From assembly GCA_013397455.1 (NCBI GenBank), contig VYZB01000116.1:774501-838500 (forward strand): DNA of 64,000 bases. Direction: 5' to 3'. Made by a program: the position numbers and the translations under genes. Numbering within the stretch: position 1 is the stretch's first letter; each line of letters opens with the position of its first letter. Below, piece by piece: positions 12,422-25,200 of the stretch. Source of the DNA: Crotophaga sulcirostris. Its lineage: Eukaryota; Chordata; Aves; Cuculiformes; Crotophagidae. Below the pieces are notes generated by a model. That model did not search any database, was not told the origin of the DNA, and saw only the letters and a list, made by a program, of their open reading frames with translations.

Positions 12422-14849
12422 CGAAGATGCAGGCTATGGTCCCATTTCAGACAGGTTTCTGCTGAGCAGCTCTTCCTGTCGGAAACCACTTGGAGAAATC
12501 TTGCCCCATTCTGCAAATTCATTCATTCTGGGCTGCTTGGATATTTATAGGGAAATACCATCCTACCTCCTGCATCAGATAGTCAGTGGAGAAACATCAC
12601 AAGGAAGTGTCTCTTCGAACTGGACGAAACACAAAGCTAGCTGTTGCTAACCTCCTGAATTCGCCCTGTTCCTTGCTCCTAATTAAATGTCATAGCATTT
12701 TTCCTTGCATGTGAATGAAGTGGGGTTATGCCTAATCATGAGAAACTTTCCAGTAGGTTTACCTTCTGGGCTCTCTACAGTTAGTGCTTCATAATCTGTT
12801 TGACCGGTGGCAGTTGATTTCAGCTGCCTGATTGCAATGGGGAATGTAATGGGTTGCAGAATGAAGTTGAAACTCAGAGCAACAAAGGACAGGGGGTGCT
12901 GGCAAAACCAAGGTATTTTCATCATAGCTTATCCCATAGTCTTAGTCAAAAGACAAGACAAGATTAGATTTTGGTAATTGGAGCAGAGGCTGAATTGTGT
13001 CTTCCTAGACACCTTGGTCTCATCGAAGATCAGAGCCCACTGGCAGAGGACCCTGGACTTCTTCACCCTTCAGCAGCCACTGAAGACAGGTTACAAGGAA
13101 TAAAAAACATGTAATTGTTATTCTTTTAAAACATCCAGAACCTGGTGTGTGGCCATCATGCATAACAAGAAACCTGTGCTGCTCTAAATCATCTTCATTT
13201 CATCAAGATCTTTCTCGTCCCAAGATACGGCATCCCTGTGAGGACCCCACTTGGCAGTTGCAGAGGACATAGAGGAGCCATTCAGTCTAGTGCCAAAGGC
13301 AAACATCCATTTCATACATACTTTCATTTCTTACAGACCATCTGAACTATCAGAGGAGTGGGATTCTCTTGTGGTAGCGACAGAAACTCCCACTACAGCT
13401 CCCAGCCTTCAGGGGTCATCGTAGAGACCTTCACTGTTTCTCATCTTCCCATCATTAAAGCAAAAGAAAATAATTTTTCAAATCTTTCTGTTCTATTTCC
13501 TTTGAATATCCCTTTCAGATATTGCAGAATAATCGTATATTTTTGGAGATAAGGTTGGTCCATTGAGAAGACTGTGGGTGATGGTTTCCTCATGCCCCTT
13601 TAAGGTCTTGATCTTGGTTTTTTGAAGTTACGTTGCCAGAAAGGACCTTCCCTGGAGAGCACATATAACTCTACTGCTGGATTTTTTCCCTTATACTTCT
13701 AAAAAGGTCTGCATATTCTTTAAAAACCTGTGGGTTTTGTGGTCACAGAACATCAGTTACCCTAATTAAAAGAAGATTCTTGTAATGTCTTTTTATTTTA
13801 AACTATGCAAAATTACTGTGGTGAGATGAGCTAGCTGGAAAAGGCTTGAGGAGTAATCCCAAATGTGGCAATTGTGCCAGCCTGTAGCCATGTTACATCC
13901 AGGCTGAGGTTCCTGGGGCATTTAAAAGCATTAAGTTGTCTAAAGGGAGTTGCTTCCTTGGTCATGGGCCTGCATTTATTTATGCAGAAACTGTTCTAAA
14001 AGTCTTTTAAAGGACAGGATTTTTACTCCCAGAAGATGTAGGCCTGGAAAGGATCTTTCTTTTCCTCGAGTCTAAGCTCTTGACATTGCATGGAATCACA
14101 GTATTTGAAGTAGATTCATAAATATGTGAAGAACTATATAAAACCAGATGGAGTTTTGATCTCCATCACTGTCTAACGAAGCCCTTTCAGAATTTCATTT
14201 TGCTGCTGGTGTGTTCACTGACAGGTCATGGCCATTTCTTGTTGAGCAAACCTTATTTTGTGTTTACCCCCTGTATTAGCAGAGAGCAATTATACATCCT
14301 TATGCCGTTACCTCTCTCCTGTTGGCTTCCTGACCATGTGCTCCCTACAAGATCCACCTTTAGTGGTGCTACATTGAACCATGAACTTATCTCTGATGGA
14401 GAACACAGCTTGTAGCTTTTAAATTCAGATTATACCTGTTATAAAACACTGCTATTTAAGACCAGGTGAGCTCACCAGGAGGATATTAAATAGGTGATCG
14501 AATGTGTTTCTTTCTCTTCCTCCTGTTGGCATCCCCTCAGTTTTGTTGTTAGTCTGAATTATGAAAATTGGACCTGAAAGGAGACAACAGCATGCAAGCT
14601 ACAGCATGTCAAGAAGGTACGAAAACTGCTCAGAATATCCTGGTTAGGGACTAGTCTGGATGTAGATGGAGAAAAATCAACCTGTACCACTGCAGGTGTG
14701 CTCTTCTTTGGATTACTGCATGGCTAAAAGGTAGCAACATAACTTTGTAGGACTGTAATTGAGCTACAAAGTTCTAAAACCAGAAACAAAGAGGGTACAC
14801 TTTCAGGAGTACCAAGATATTTTTCCCTTCCATTTTCCTACTCTGATCA
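12422..14849. other. Unique sequence, nothing recognised
   Basis: No transposon, RNA gene or coding exon is recognisable. Overlapping frames of 64-88 codons at 12328-12650 fall on both strands around the hairpin and look like chance. Confidence 0.5.
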
Positions 14850-14925
14850 ATGCAAAAAAAACCAAAACCAGAAACAAAATGCAAAAAAAAAACAAAACCA
14901 GAAACAAAATGCAAAAAAAAACATG
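14850..14925 (+). repeat. 29-30 bp A-rich tandem repeat (about 2.5 copies)
   Basis: Units begin with 'atgcaaaaaaa' at 14850, 14879 and 14909. Each of the first two ends in 'caaaaccagaaacaaa', giving periods of 29 and 30 bases. The third is partial and runs into unique sequence at 'catggcatg'. A single related block, 'aaaaccagaaacaaa', lies 80-100 bases upstream near 14776. This produces a low-complexity lysine/threonine-rich reading frame that should not be taken as a protein. Confidence 0.9.
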
Positions 14926-17639
14926 GCATGCCCAGTGCCAAAATCTATAATACAGAGGGAGACTCTGCCCACCTGGGGAACTATGACAAGGCCAAAAGGG
15001 TTTGCGTGCACCCCTCTGGTACCCACATGGTTACAAATATGGTCCCACTTGCTTTTGTAGCTGAATCAGTCCTTGAAATGGCTACTCTAGGTTTGGCATT
15101 TCAAGTAGTTCCAAAAACACAGCAATTAAGCCCAAGTCAGCACAAAGTGAAGGGCCTTTGAACACAGAGCCAGCACCACAGTAAGCACAAGAGGTTGATA
15201 TTGCTGATCCATAGATTTAAGGAATTTCTGTTCCCAATTCTGATAAAATGAGGCCCTGCAGTGTTTTTAGGCTCTCCAGCCTATTTTAATAAGATTTGAG
15301 CCACCGGATTTTTACCTTTTCCTTACAGACTATTCCACCTTTTTATAGCAGTCAGTAGGGAGAATTTGATTAGACAGCCCTCCACTTCCCTTTCAGGTAA
15401 GATACAGGGGCATGAGGCCATCCTGCTGCTGTTCATCTCTGTAGGACTTCACACAGTAAATTCTTGATCCACAGCTCATAGGCTGGTAGATGCTGCAAGA
15501 ATAAAATGCGGTACGCGGGGAGGGTGTCTGTCTATATTCAGAAAGATACTCTTATGAACATAAGACCTGACAGCGATTGCTTTTATTCCATCTGTTGCAA
15601 TTGCCACCCAAACATGCATGCTTCTACCAAAGAGATAAAACCTTGAATTACTTGTATGGTCTGCAGCCGAGTTACCCACAGAACATACGTATATATATAT
15701 ATATATTGCATGAGCCAAGCCCTACTGTTCCTACTCAGCTCAGTTCTCCCCATCGTTTCAATTAGATGGAGTTTTGCTTTAGTGTGAGATGACTAAGAAT
15801 TGTGAGTTTTGGCCCGAGACTGCTTCAGCAGTTATGTGTCACGCTTTATTTTACTGCACAGCAGTTTGCCAGATACACCATATTGGAGACACATTGATCT
15901 TTGTCACTTCCGAAACTGACACTTCCTTTTCCAGTCCTGTCTTTTAAACTATTTCAGTTGGACAACAGAGAGCTTTCAAAACATGCTGGTATTCCCCCCA
16001 CGTTTGAAACAGTATTTTAATTCATGGGTTTGGTTAAGACTTAAATCTTACTGTTCCAACCATGCTAGTTCAGGTTGTGATTTTTATTTTACTAAAAAAC
16101 ATAGTGATGCTTGTATAAAGCTGTATTGCAAACAGGGATACACCCTTGGCTAATTTTATGATAGAATGGCTTGCCAAAGCCTGTTTTTCTACCCATCAGC
16201 TGTATTTCTATGTTTTTTCTGATTTGCATGTTAGCATTCTGGCATTCACTTTGCTGCAGAATTAGTCCTGGTCATATTGGCAGAGTTTAAGCCAGTACAG
16301 CCCGCTCTTACAGGCAATGCCATAATCTATTATAAAGCCTCTATGGAAGGTCAGGTAAAGGTGGTCTGAAGGGCTTTATTGAAGAATTTTAGGACTAGGG
16401 CCATGTTCTGGCTGCTAGAATCTGTCAGTAAGTTTTCTTCCCAGATTGGGCAGAATTGAGGATGTTTTGACTCCTTGCATGCTGGAGTTATAATCTCCTT
16501 TTATGTATTAGGTGGGTCTGGCAGAGGTTGGGATGCTAGGGGGAAAACGTCCTATAAATTGTGGCTTGAAACAAATAAGGCGGCTGCTGTTGGTCTTTGG
16601 CTTGTTATCTCTGTGCATCATTTTATGTATCTGCCCTTTGGAACATTTGGAATTTGCACACATGTGCCTTTTTCTTGTAAAACAAAATGAGGACAGCTTA
16701 ATTTCATTTTTTTCATTGAGAAGAATTCCCTTTTCGTAGCCATTCTTTCTTTCTAGCAGAGGCTATTGCATTTATTTATGATTGTTTCAGTGGGGGGTGG
16801 GTGAAATCAATAAATGCCATTGGTTTGTGTGTCCACTGGGATGTGCACATGAAGCTGTATCTCCTTCTGTGTAGCTCTTGTTAAAACACAAAACCATCTT
16901 TATTTTCAGTATGAACAGAGCCAGAGAGAGAAGTTTATCCCAGGGTATTATCTTGGATGCTGCATTACCTAAAGGCTGATGATATAGAAATAATTGAAAG
17001 TAAGTACTGCAAAATTGTTGAGATAAATTTTGACATAAAAATGTAGGTTGGTTCATAAAAAGTTGCAGTGACAATAGGTTATAGTGACAGCTTTTCAACA
17101 ACTGTATAAGCCTCCAGATGGAAGGGAATTTGGCTTAATGAGTTATAGGCAGTCTGTGGAACACAAGCTCCTTTTATAGGAGCAGATCAGAAGAAAGAAT
17201 AAACTTATTCATACTGGCATGTGTTAAATAACATCATTGTAAAAATCATAGAGTTGAAAAGAGACTGACAAACGCAGGACTTACAAAAAAAAAATCCACT
17301 GTTAATGTCTCAAGACCTTCAGACTCCCAAGCAGGACACTGGGCTGCTGTTGTTCCAACGTTATCTGATAACAAACAATGCCATCAGAGGCAGCCTTCTG
17401 CTGATGAGATGACCCTGCTGCAGGACCTTCTTCTTTGTGTCTTTACCCTGACTCATCAGGGGTGGGACAATAACCTCATGTTCTGATTTTACTTCGCTGC
17501 CTCTCCTGGTGCAGTGTGCTAAGGAGGATGGTTGCAATCCCTGCTCATGCCTTCACGTTCTTTCCCTGCTCCTTTGGCCTGGGTACACGGTAGCCTTTGC
17601 TGGGAAAGTTTGTTACTTGCACCTGGGGACAGATAGTCA
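14926..17639. other. Unique sequence with a TA dinucleotide run
   Basis: A TA run of about 9 units lies at 15688-15706. Otherwise no repeat family, RNA gene or exon is recognised. Confidence 0.5.
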
Positions 17640-17880
17640 GGGCTTCTGAGAGTGTCTTTTTTTTTTTTCTAAGCTGTGCCACAGACAGGCTGCATGACCT
17701 TGGCAAATTACTTAATATCTGCTTTCCCATCCAGAAAATGATGATGATACTTCGCCTGCCTCCCAGGAGAAGCATTTGGACTTCATTAAGGATTAGGACA
17801 TGCTCTTAGTTTAGTTAGTTGTGTTGAAATGTGCTTGGTAAGCAAAAGTTATTGTTAAATAATGAATGAGGAGAAATGCT
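17640..17880 (+). repeat. MIR-type ancient SINE
   Basis: This is the clearest MIR in the window. The core reads 'gccacagacaggctgcatga', then 'ccttggcaaattacttaa', then 'tgctttcccatccagaaaat' and 'gatgatgatact', in the same order as the MIR core (gccact.actagctgtgtgaccttgggcaa.ttacttaacctct...tttccccatctgtaaaatg...gataatgatact). A right part follows with 'ttaaggatta' and 'gtgcttggtaagcaaaagtt', comparable to the MIR/L2 tail. Orientation is plus. The T run at 17657-17669 interrupts the left part. Frames of 70-76 codons overlapping it are not genes. Confidence 0.75.
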
Positions 17881-18279
17881 GTCAAAGTAATATTAAGGAC
17901 TGAGCCAGTGCTAAGAGTGGTAACCAAATAAATATCACATGCGCTGTGATGTAAGAGCAGGGGAATACGACTGAAAACTAAGAATAAGCAGCAGATGTCA
18001 GTGACTCATTAAAATAACAAACTTGTATTTCTAATTTTATCAACGTACTGTGGCACTTTTGATAGGGCGGATTAACCGCCGATGAGCTTGTAGGGTTTTT
18101 TTGCAGGTGGCGGTGAGTTAAGGACATAGTTATTGCCTTCAGCCTGCGTTACTGAAACTGTGGCTGGTTTACAAGGCAGTATTAAAATCCACAGATTTAA
18201 GATTCAGAAATGCAGAAAATCTCCATGAAACTCCTAATCATGAATGCACAAAATAGTAAGTTACCTGTCTGGGTAGGGA
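17881..18279. promoter_or_regulatory. Candidate conserved element with GGCGG palindrome
   Basis: Unique sequence containing the near-perfect palindrome 'ggcggattaaccgcc' (18066-18080), with GGATTA inside it, the core recognised by bicoid-type (K50) homeodomain proteins. A third GGCGG-containing block, 'ggcggtgagttaagg', follows at about 18109-18123. CpG pairs are scarce in the flanks, so their presence here stands out. A role as an enhancer is inference from motif content only. Confidence 0.3.
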
Positions 18280-18783
18280 GTGTTTTATCTTGGTAGGGAG
18301 TATTTTTCCAGCATGTCTGTATCTTTAGACATTTTCAGTTGGCCTATTTTGCATCTTCCAACTCAAGTGAGCAGCCGTGTAAGGGACGGACGCATTTACT
18401 GTGGATGTGGTACCGACCCTAAGTATTTTCTTACAGCAGTCACCAGAAAGATGCACAGACAAGCACCTATTTATCCCACTCCCTGTTTCATGAGCACAAG
18501 CATCTTAATTGTACGGGTAAAGCAGATGTGTGTGTTTTGTCAGCGCGACTGTGTGTTTTTGATAATCCATCTCCTCAGACTCTGCGAGGGCTCATTTGTC
18601 TCAGCATACTTTATACTTAGCAGCACCTGGATCGTTATCCATGCACCTCATGAAACGTTTTTTCTTATTCATTTCCTAATTAGCAACCTGTGCCTGCCAC
18701 GTGTGGATAATAACACTTGCATCCTTACACAGGTAGAAGGAATCTCTCCACAGCAGTCATTTTTTTCCCCCTTGCAACTCTAA
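18280..18783 (+). other. 167-codon open frame, probably non-coding conserved-type sequence
   Basis: This is the longest open frame in the window. The translation has no domain, signal or repeat I recognise; it is rich in Ser, Phe, Ile, Leu and Cys without a clear membrane-helix pattern. There is no evidence for splice sites or a matching upstream exon. The DNA is instead packed with recognisable binding-site words: CACCTG E-box (18624-18629), CTAATTAG homeodomain core (18676-18683) and CACGTG E-box (18698-18703), plus many CpG pairs. I favour a conserved non-coding element whose low stop count is incidental. A terminal exon cannot be excluded without alignment. Confidence 0.35.
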
Positions 18784-18829
18784 AACGACCTAACAAATTT
18801 TTGTCAAGATGTTTTTTTTGTACGGAACC

Positions 18830-19200
18830 CTGACCTATGCGAAGGGAGGCTGCAGGGCACTGGAAATCCTGCCGAACCCCGGCGTGGAGCCACACCACTG
18901 CTGCCAGCTTCTGCCTGCCGCACCTGGCAAGTCAATGAGAAGCGAGAGTTGAGTGGCTCCACGGCGTCGCCATCGCCCTTCGCCTCGCCCCGGGCATCGT
19001 GTCTCTCCCGGAGCACAACGGTGCATTGTACGACGCTGAATGAGAAGCAGTTCTATATTAAGAAAACCATGAAAACGCAGCTTATTAGAAGCCACGGGGT
19101 TGATTGAAAGCATAATAAATGGCAGCCTACCAACAAAGATTGTTGCTCTGGGTAGATAATCTGATTAGTAAATATTTATTTCATTACAAAGTCTCTTTTA
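18830..19200. promoter_or_regulatory. Small CpG-rich segment, candidate regulatory element
   Basis: Between about 18830 and 19090 there are roughly twenty CpG pairs, eight of them within about 45 bases (18960-19000), in a window where CpG is otherwise rare. The GC-rich part then changes into an AT-rich block with 'gttgattgaaagcata', 'ataataaatggcagc' and 'ctgattagtaaatattta', which contain homeodomain-type words (TGATTGA, TAATAAA, GATTAG). A CpG-rich core next to homeodomain sites is common in developmental enhancers and in small CpG islands. Whether it is a promoter or an enhancer cannot be told from this sequence. Antisense frames of 70 and 92 codons cross it without family resemblance. Confidence 0.4.
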
Positions 19201-22200
19201 TGGTTTGATCTGGGTTCAGTCAACAATTCTAAATGACCTCTTCAGCATTTTAAATTGGATCTGGAGGTTCTGCCATTTGAACCAGGGATACTATAAACAA
19301 ATAAAGAGGGTCAGCGCAATTGGAGGCAGTGGTATGAAATGCAGTAGTATTTATTTAGAGAACCCTCGCAAGGCGTCTGCTCTTTGATTAGTCAGTTTGT
19401 TTGCTTTGAACTCCTAACTTGTTTAATCATAAACTTTGAGAAGATACAGAAATATTGCACCCATCCAGTGACAGTTAAAAAGTGTGAATTCTGCACTTCC
19501 TAGTGTGTGGGCACCCACTTCACCAACGCAGATCACTGGTATATCTGATAACCTAACGGCCGGCAAATTACATTGAACCTGGATTCTTCAAACAGTGTAA
19601 GGAAATTCTTTTTGCCCAAGTGTGCCTGGTACAATCAGCTATCGCAAAGAAAGAGAAAGCATAGAATTGTTACCATCTGTGCTGGTGCATTGTATGTGCT
19701 AAAGTGAAGCAAACACATCAGAACATCTTAATAGTTGCATTATAAATATATATTACAAAGTCATTGTTCTCAGGCTCTGTGAGCTCTTCGATGTAATGTT
19801 CAAGGTCTGCAGAAATAATAAAAGCATTTTTACTTTGTCCAGTGACAGTGTATCAGATAAACGAATGCAGATTTAAAGGTGAAGAGTGCAGTACTTTCTC
19901 CCACTGGAGGTTGTGGGTTTAGCTTTAAATTCAGAAAATGCTTAAGAGAACCTTATGAAATGTAATAAAGTTCTCCTTCCCCGAGCTCACACTCTCAATT
20001 TGAAATTGTATTGAGGGAATTTGAGTTTCAATAGTGTCCTTACGGAGCAGCTATGCTTATTACTTAGATATTAGAGGTGCCCTGTTGATGTACAAACATT
20101 TGAATTCCAAAGGGAAATAAAGTCTGTATTTTCAGCTTATTATTGTACAATATTGTAGGCACTCCACAGTAAGTGTCTGAAAAAAATTGTTCTTTTTCCT
20201 TTCTAACTTTCACCACCTAACGTGTTGTCTTGGCTTCCTACCTTTGCTGTGAAACAAAACAGCAGCTTAAATTTCCAATTCCCTAGTAAGAGGTTATGTA
20301 CATTGTAACACTATTATGGCTCATATTGTTTATGTACTTAATTCTTCGCGCTAACAGTGGTGGCCACAGTTTGAAATCATCATGCCACCTAGGTGCTCAA
20401 GAAAAGTACTAAAATTACCCAAGAGCAGACTGAGAACCAGACAGTGTGTCCTTTCATGTTTTGTCTCCTTCAATGCTGACTTCTAATGTCCTGCTAAGTT
20501 TGCCTTGTAAATACAGATGTGCACGAGCTAGGATAGCTGTAGGATGACTCATTCAAAGAAGGAGAAACAAAACTGTGCAGCATGCACATGGATGTACTCA
20601 GAAGGAGCTGCTCTGTGTAAAAACACCTTGTCACATCCCTTACCATCTCATTTTCACTTGCGTATGCTCCTGCAGCGTTGTGGGAATATGCTTGCTTGCG
20701 GCCTGGCTTGTGAACCCAAATCCCAATTGTCCTTCCCACCCCGTGCACTGGAAATGAAAAAAAAGGGAAGAGTAAACCCAAGCAAAAACTCTTGGCTCTC
20801 TCTACTCTCCACGTGAAATGGAGCGTGGAGGAGAGTGCTCCAGGCAAGCATCAGCTCCCGAGTTAACCGCCAGGTCAACGCAGAAGGCCAAGAACTGGTC
20901 AGTATGCTCCCAGCGTGTAACCAAGGCAATGCTCACCGCTTTTTGCAATGGATAGGATTATTTATAAATGATACATGAAGGGATTTTGAGGTCTGCAAAG
21001 ACAGTGCCATGGCAGGATCAGAAAATGCTTGAAGGTATTCATTCAGCTAAGCTCCTTGGCCATGTTTTCCCCAGTCCAAAATAAGCCCCCATATGAGAGG
21101 GAATGGAAGATTTTTGCTCGGCCTCAGAAGAATTTCCTCTGCTTTCAGTTGCACAGCCATAAAATAAGGAAAGAACCAAGCTCGGTGTGTTAGGGGAGCT
21201 CCTCTTCTCTATTTTATTTGTTTCTGTCCCCAGCAAGTACAGAAATCTTGCTGCCAAATAAAAACCAAGGGCAGAATTCCCCTAGTGGAAGTCAGGGAGC
21301 TGAGCACACACATGGGTTTTGGTTCATGCTTCCTATGGGCAGCTTCAAGATTTGTATGTTCCTAGCCTACTTTGCATTTCATTGTGTCTATTTAAGCTGT
21401 ATTTTAACTCTAGATTTGGAAGGGCTTAGCCCTGTAGGTCATTTAAGAGTGTGTGATGAAAGACTCTATTTTAAAATTATTCTCTAAAGCGATAGTCTTG
21501 CCTCAGTTATATGAGTTGTGACCAACTTTAAAATTGTTGTTTTCCCTCTGTATTCCAGAGTCAGCTGAAGCATAAATGGTCTGTCTTGGAGGGAAACAGA
21601 TTATAGGACTCATTAAACTATATACATTTAATGTGGGATCCATATATAAATTCTTAGCACAAATGAACAAACGTTGGTTTCCATAGATACCCTGGTGCTA
21701 CTGCTGAAACTGGGAGCCCTTCTTCCCCCAGAGCAGGTCTGCTAAATTTTAGGTTGTTAAAAAGTAGGAAAAAATCCTTCTGACACATGGAGAGGATTAA
21801 AAAGAAAGATACTGTTTGTTGTGCTGCTACAAACACACCCCAAAACTGAAGCTCAGGTGTTTGCCTTCTGGGTTTTGAACCTTCAGTGACTGAATTTTTC
21901 CCAACTAAAGCAGCTAGAAATTTATAATGAAAGTCATATTCTTCATTAGTTGTTATACACCAAGAATTAGGGCTCAACAGAAAACAAACTACCACTAGAC
22001 TGGAGATACATCTGAGATTATTACAGCTGGCAGTAATGATTTCAATTTTCTGGGCCATATCTTATGAGAGTCTGAAAAAGTACTGTATTAAAAAATAAAC
22101 ATTCTTGGGCAAACATGAAGCTGGCAGTACGGGAGAAGTTCAATTTTATCACTGCTGTACTGACTATGCAAGTCTTCATATTCAGCTACTGTTTTAATTA

Positions 22201-25200
22201 AGGGAGGAGTTAGCTTGGGTTTTGTACAGGCTTCTCATGGCAGGAGTCTGTCCCTGTTGTGAATCCCTCCCCTAAAGTACGACCTGACTTCCCTACAATG
22301 TCTCTGCCATTTCCTCCGATTGAGTGTGTTCCAGGAAGAGAGAATGATATCTCTGATAATTGATCAATTTTTTTTTTTGTGAAATCAAAAATATGAATGA
22401 CTTTTGCAAGACCTCTTAAAAAAGTTGCCTTCCCTGAGCCTTTCTCATGCTAGGATGTGTGCAGGTGTTAGGGTTCAAGCTTTTTATGTCTGGTTTCTAA
22501 GCTTATAGAAACCTCAATTCATATTGGATGCTCTGTCCCTGTGATATATATTGAATGATCTGGTTGGATCTTCTTGTCGAATGAAATATGAAATCCTGGT
22601 TGAACCAATTTTTGTTCCTGTATACCTTTTCTGTTCTCTCTCTTTTTCTTCCCCTCCAACATGGATATTTTTAGCCTAAGAGCTCTAATTTTTACATCTT
22701 ATTTCCATTTTTTCCCCTTTCTCTTGGCCTTACCTCTCTTAACGCAGTACTGGTCACAAGCACTGTGTAAGGCTGCTAGCTGCCTTCTGCTACCATACAT
22801 GGCAATGGTGCCAAGGTTGTTCTTAAAAAACTCCCCTTCCTCTGCCTCTTGGTGGCCCTGCAACCTTCCTCCCCTCTTCTCCTTTGTCCACACTTCCAGT
22901 CCTGCCATTACCAGGAGGACTAGGAAAGTCACCCTTGGGTTGTAGTGCACTTGAGGTCTTCCTCATGTAGCAAGACACAAGACTTGTAGTAATTTCTCTC
23001 CAGATTACGTGTTGATTTGTTCTTTTCCATATTCTATTATTGAAACCTTCATGCTGACAAGTTTCAACCACCACTGTGTGTGTGTGCACATGTTCACCCA
23101 TCGATACTCATTAATATCGAATGTGCTGTCAGTTCCCTGTATTGACACTGAAGTGGGCCATGCATTTGAAAGCACATATTGACATTTAGGAATTGCCTGT
23201 ATCAATCAAAGATTTTCTCCCATAGGAAGAAAGAGCCCAGCCAAATAAACAAAAAGCCCCTCTGTGTTGTGTAACCTTTGCTGCTGAAGCATAGACAGTA
23301 AAGAACATGGGCTTTTGTTTTTACCCTAAAGAACAGTTCATTGAAGAGCCTGTAGTCCACAACACACTGAGCTGGGTTAATGGCTGTAGCTTGGTTTGTG
23401 AGATATTCTGACATTGGTTTCATGGATTGCTTAAAAATAGCAAGGAAGCAACTCTTCAGGTTGAAGCTCCATGCCTATGGTTGCAACCTTTAGAGCCCTG
23501 GGAACCCTGAGGAAGGCTGGGGAGCCTGAGCACACCACGCAGGCGGAGCAGAGTCACTAATTGATAAAATTTAATAGTATAGCCTGGTGAGTTAATTGTT
23601 TGTGCTGTATTTCTCCAGCAAAATGCATTTGTATGCATTATGGCTAATAAACACACTGGCCAAATTCTAATAGGAGCTAAGACTACGTGCAGTCCAAAGG
23701 GAATTCATTGCTGAAAGAGGAATTTTCTGTGCTCTTCTCCTGTGCTTTAGTTTGTTTTATGGGGTTAAGGAGGTTAGGTTGTTGCTAGTGCATCATGTGA
23801 ACACTGGGTCTTCCATGGGTGGTAGTGGCTGGCAGGGGGCTGCCCCGACTTCCCCACCCTTTAGCACCACGGGCAAATCCACTGTGGGCCAAGTAATGAT
23901 GAAGGACTCTCAAGCTATTCTCTACGTACTCCTTGCTTAAAAATAGATTATGTTAATTAAATCCTGGTCTCCAGAGAGTTCCTAAATTTTTCTGGGGCTC
24001 TTGGTGGGATCCACGTTCCCGTTTGGTACCCCATCTGTAGCAGTTACAGCTCCATGAATGGGAAAGCCTACCAGCCCATTGTCACAGAGGTGCTGGTGTG
24101 GTGCTCACCCATCACACACTTGGCTTGTGGGTGGTGTCAGATCTGAATCAAGCACCATGGTAGGCATCAGTCACCACTTCATTCTTGTGATACAGACTTT
24201 TCCCGTTTCTCCTTCAGTTCTTCACTCTGTTCATAGTTATTTTAGTAGTTTCTTTCCTAACTTCCTTCTGTTAACAATTTTGAACTCATATTTTACATTT
24301 TCCTAAATCTGTCTTCTGCCCACCTATTTTGTATCCTATTTACTGTCGAAACTCCTTTGCATTATGTATTCAGTAAGAAATGTCTCTCTCTACGAAACGC
24401 CTTCTGCCTGCAAACACCCCGTTTCCCTTAAGGCTTCCAGCAATGATCTCTGAAAATATCCACACCACTTCACGGAGAGCTCGTCTCTGGTGTATTCAGA
24501 TGTCAAACTGTTTGTGTCTTGGCTTGGAGCAGACGCTGTCTCATTTGTGTGCAAAGCCCTACTGTGCACATGGGACACCTCTCAATAAATAATAGCACCG
24601 GATTTGTCTGCTGCATCCTATAGCGAAATTGGAAAATAACCCCAAACTTTTCACAGTTGAGCACTGTCTCTCCTCGCTTTCTTCCCTGCATTTTAAATTA
24701 TTTTTTTATGGTGCTTCCATTAAGCTTTTGCGATTGCATTCTCCAGTGTGTGGGAGCTCCCCCTTGCACAAAATGGACTAAAAATCATCTCCACATTACC
24801 TATGGGGAATCTTCCTGGAAAAAGGTGGAATTTCTTCTGATTGAGATGCTACTAATCTAATGCTACTTTCTTTTTCTAAGCCTGAAGACTGGGTGAGACG
24901 GAGGATGAGGTGAGGAGCAAAAGTCCGATGCATCTTATATGAGCTAAACCCGCCACGGATGGGGGAGATTTTGCACCATCCCTGCAAAGAACAGGAGGAC
25001 CTGTCCTTTTCTGACACAGAGTTGGACCAAGCAGGGCTAAACTAAGTGAGCAGCACATAGCTGTTTCCTCCCAATTTTCATGCTATGCTCATCGCTGCCA
25101 TGTCCAAACTCCTTGCAGTAAGCAGGGCACTGAGTAGGGCACATCAGCCACTCCCTGTTTGCTTCCTCCTCTCCTCCACCTGGCTCCCTGCTGTCTCCCT

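Noticed and set aside
14850..14925. CRISPR-like repeat array
   Set aside because: Units are in direct tandem with no unique spacers, and the window is vertebrate DNA.
14759..15161. Lysine-rich overlapping frames of 63 and 103 codons
   Set aside because: Their lysine/threonine-rich part is produced by the A-rich tandem repeat at 14850-14925; no protein family is recognised.
15688..15706. TATA-type promoter at a TA run
   Set aside because: It is a simple dinucleotide repeat with no initiator, CpG context or downstream gene.
18280..18783. 167-codon open frame as a protein-coding gene
   Set aside because: No recognisable domain or family, no splice or start context, and the DNA has the look of a CpG-rich regulatory element. 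I kept it only as an open frame needing a coding-conservation test.
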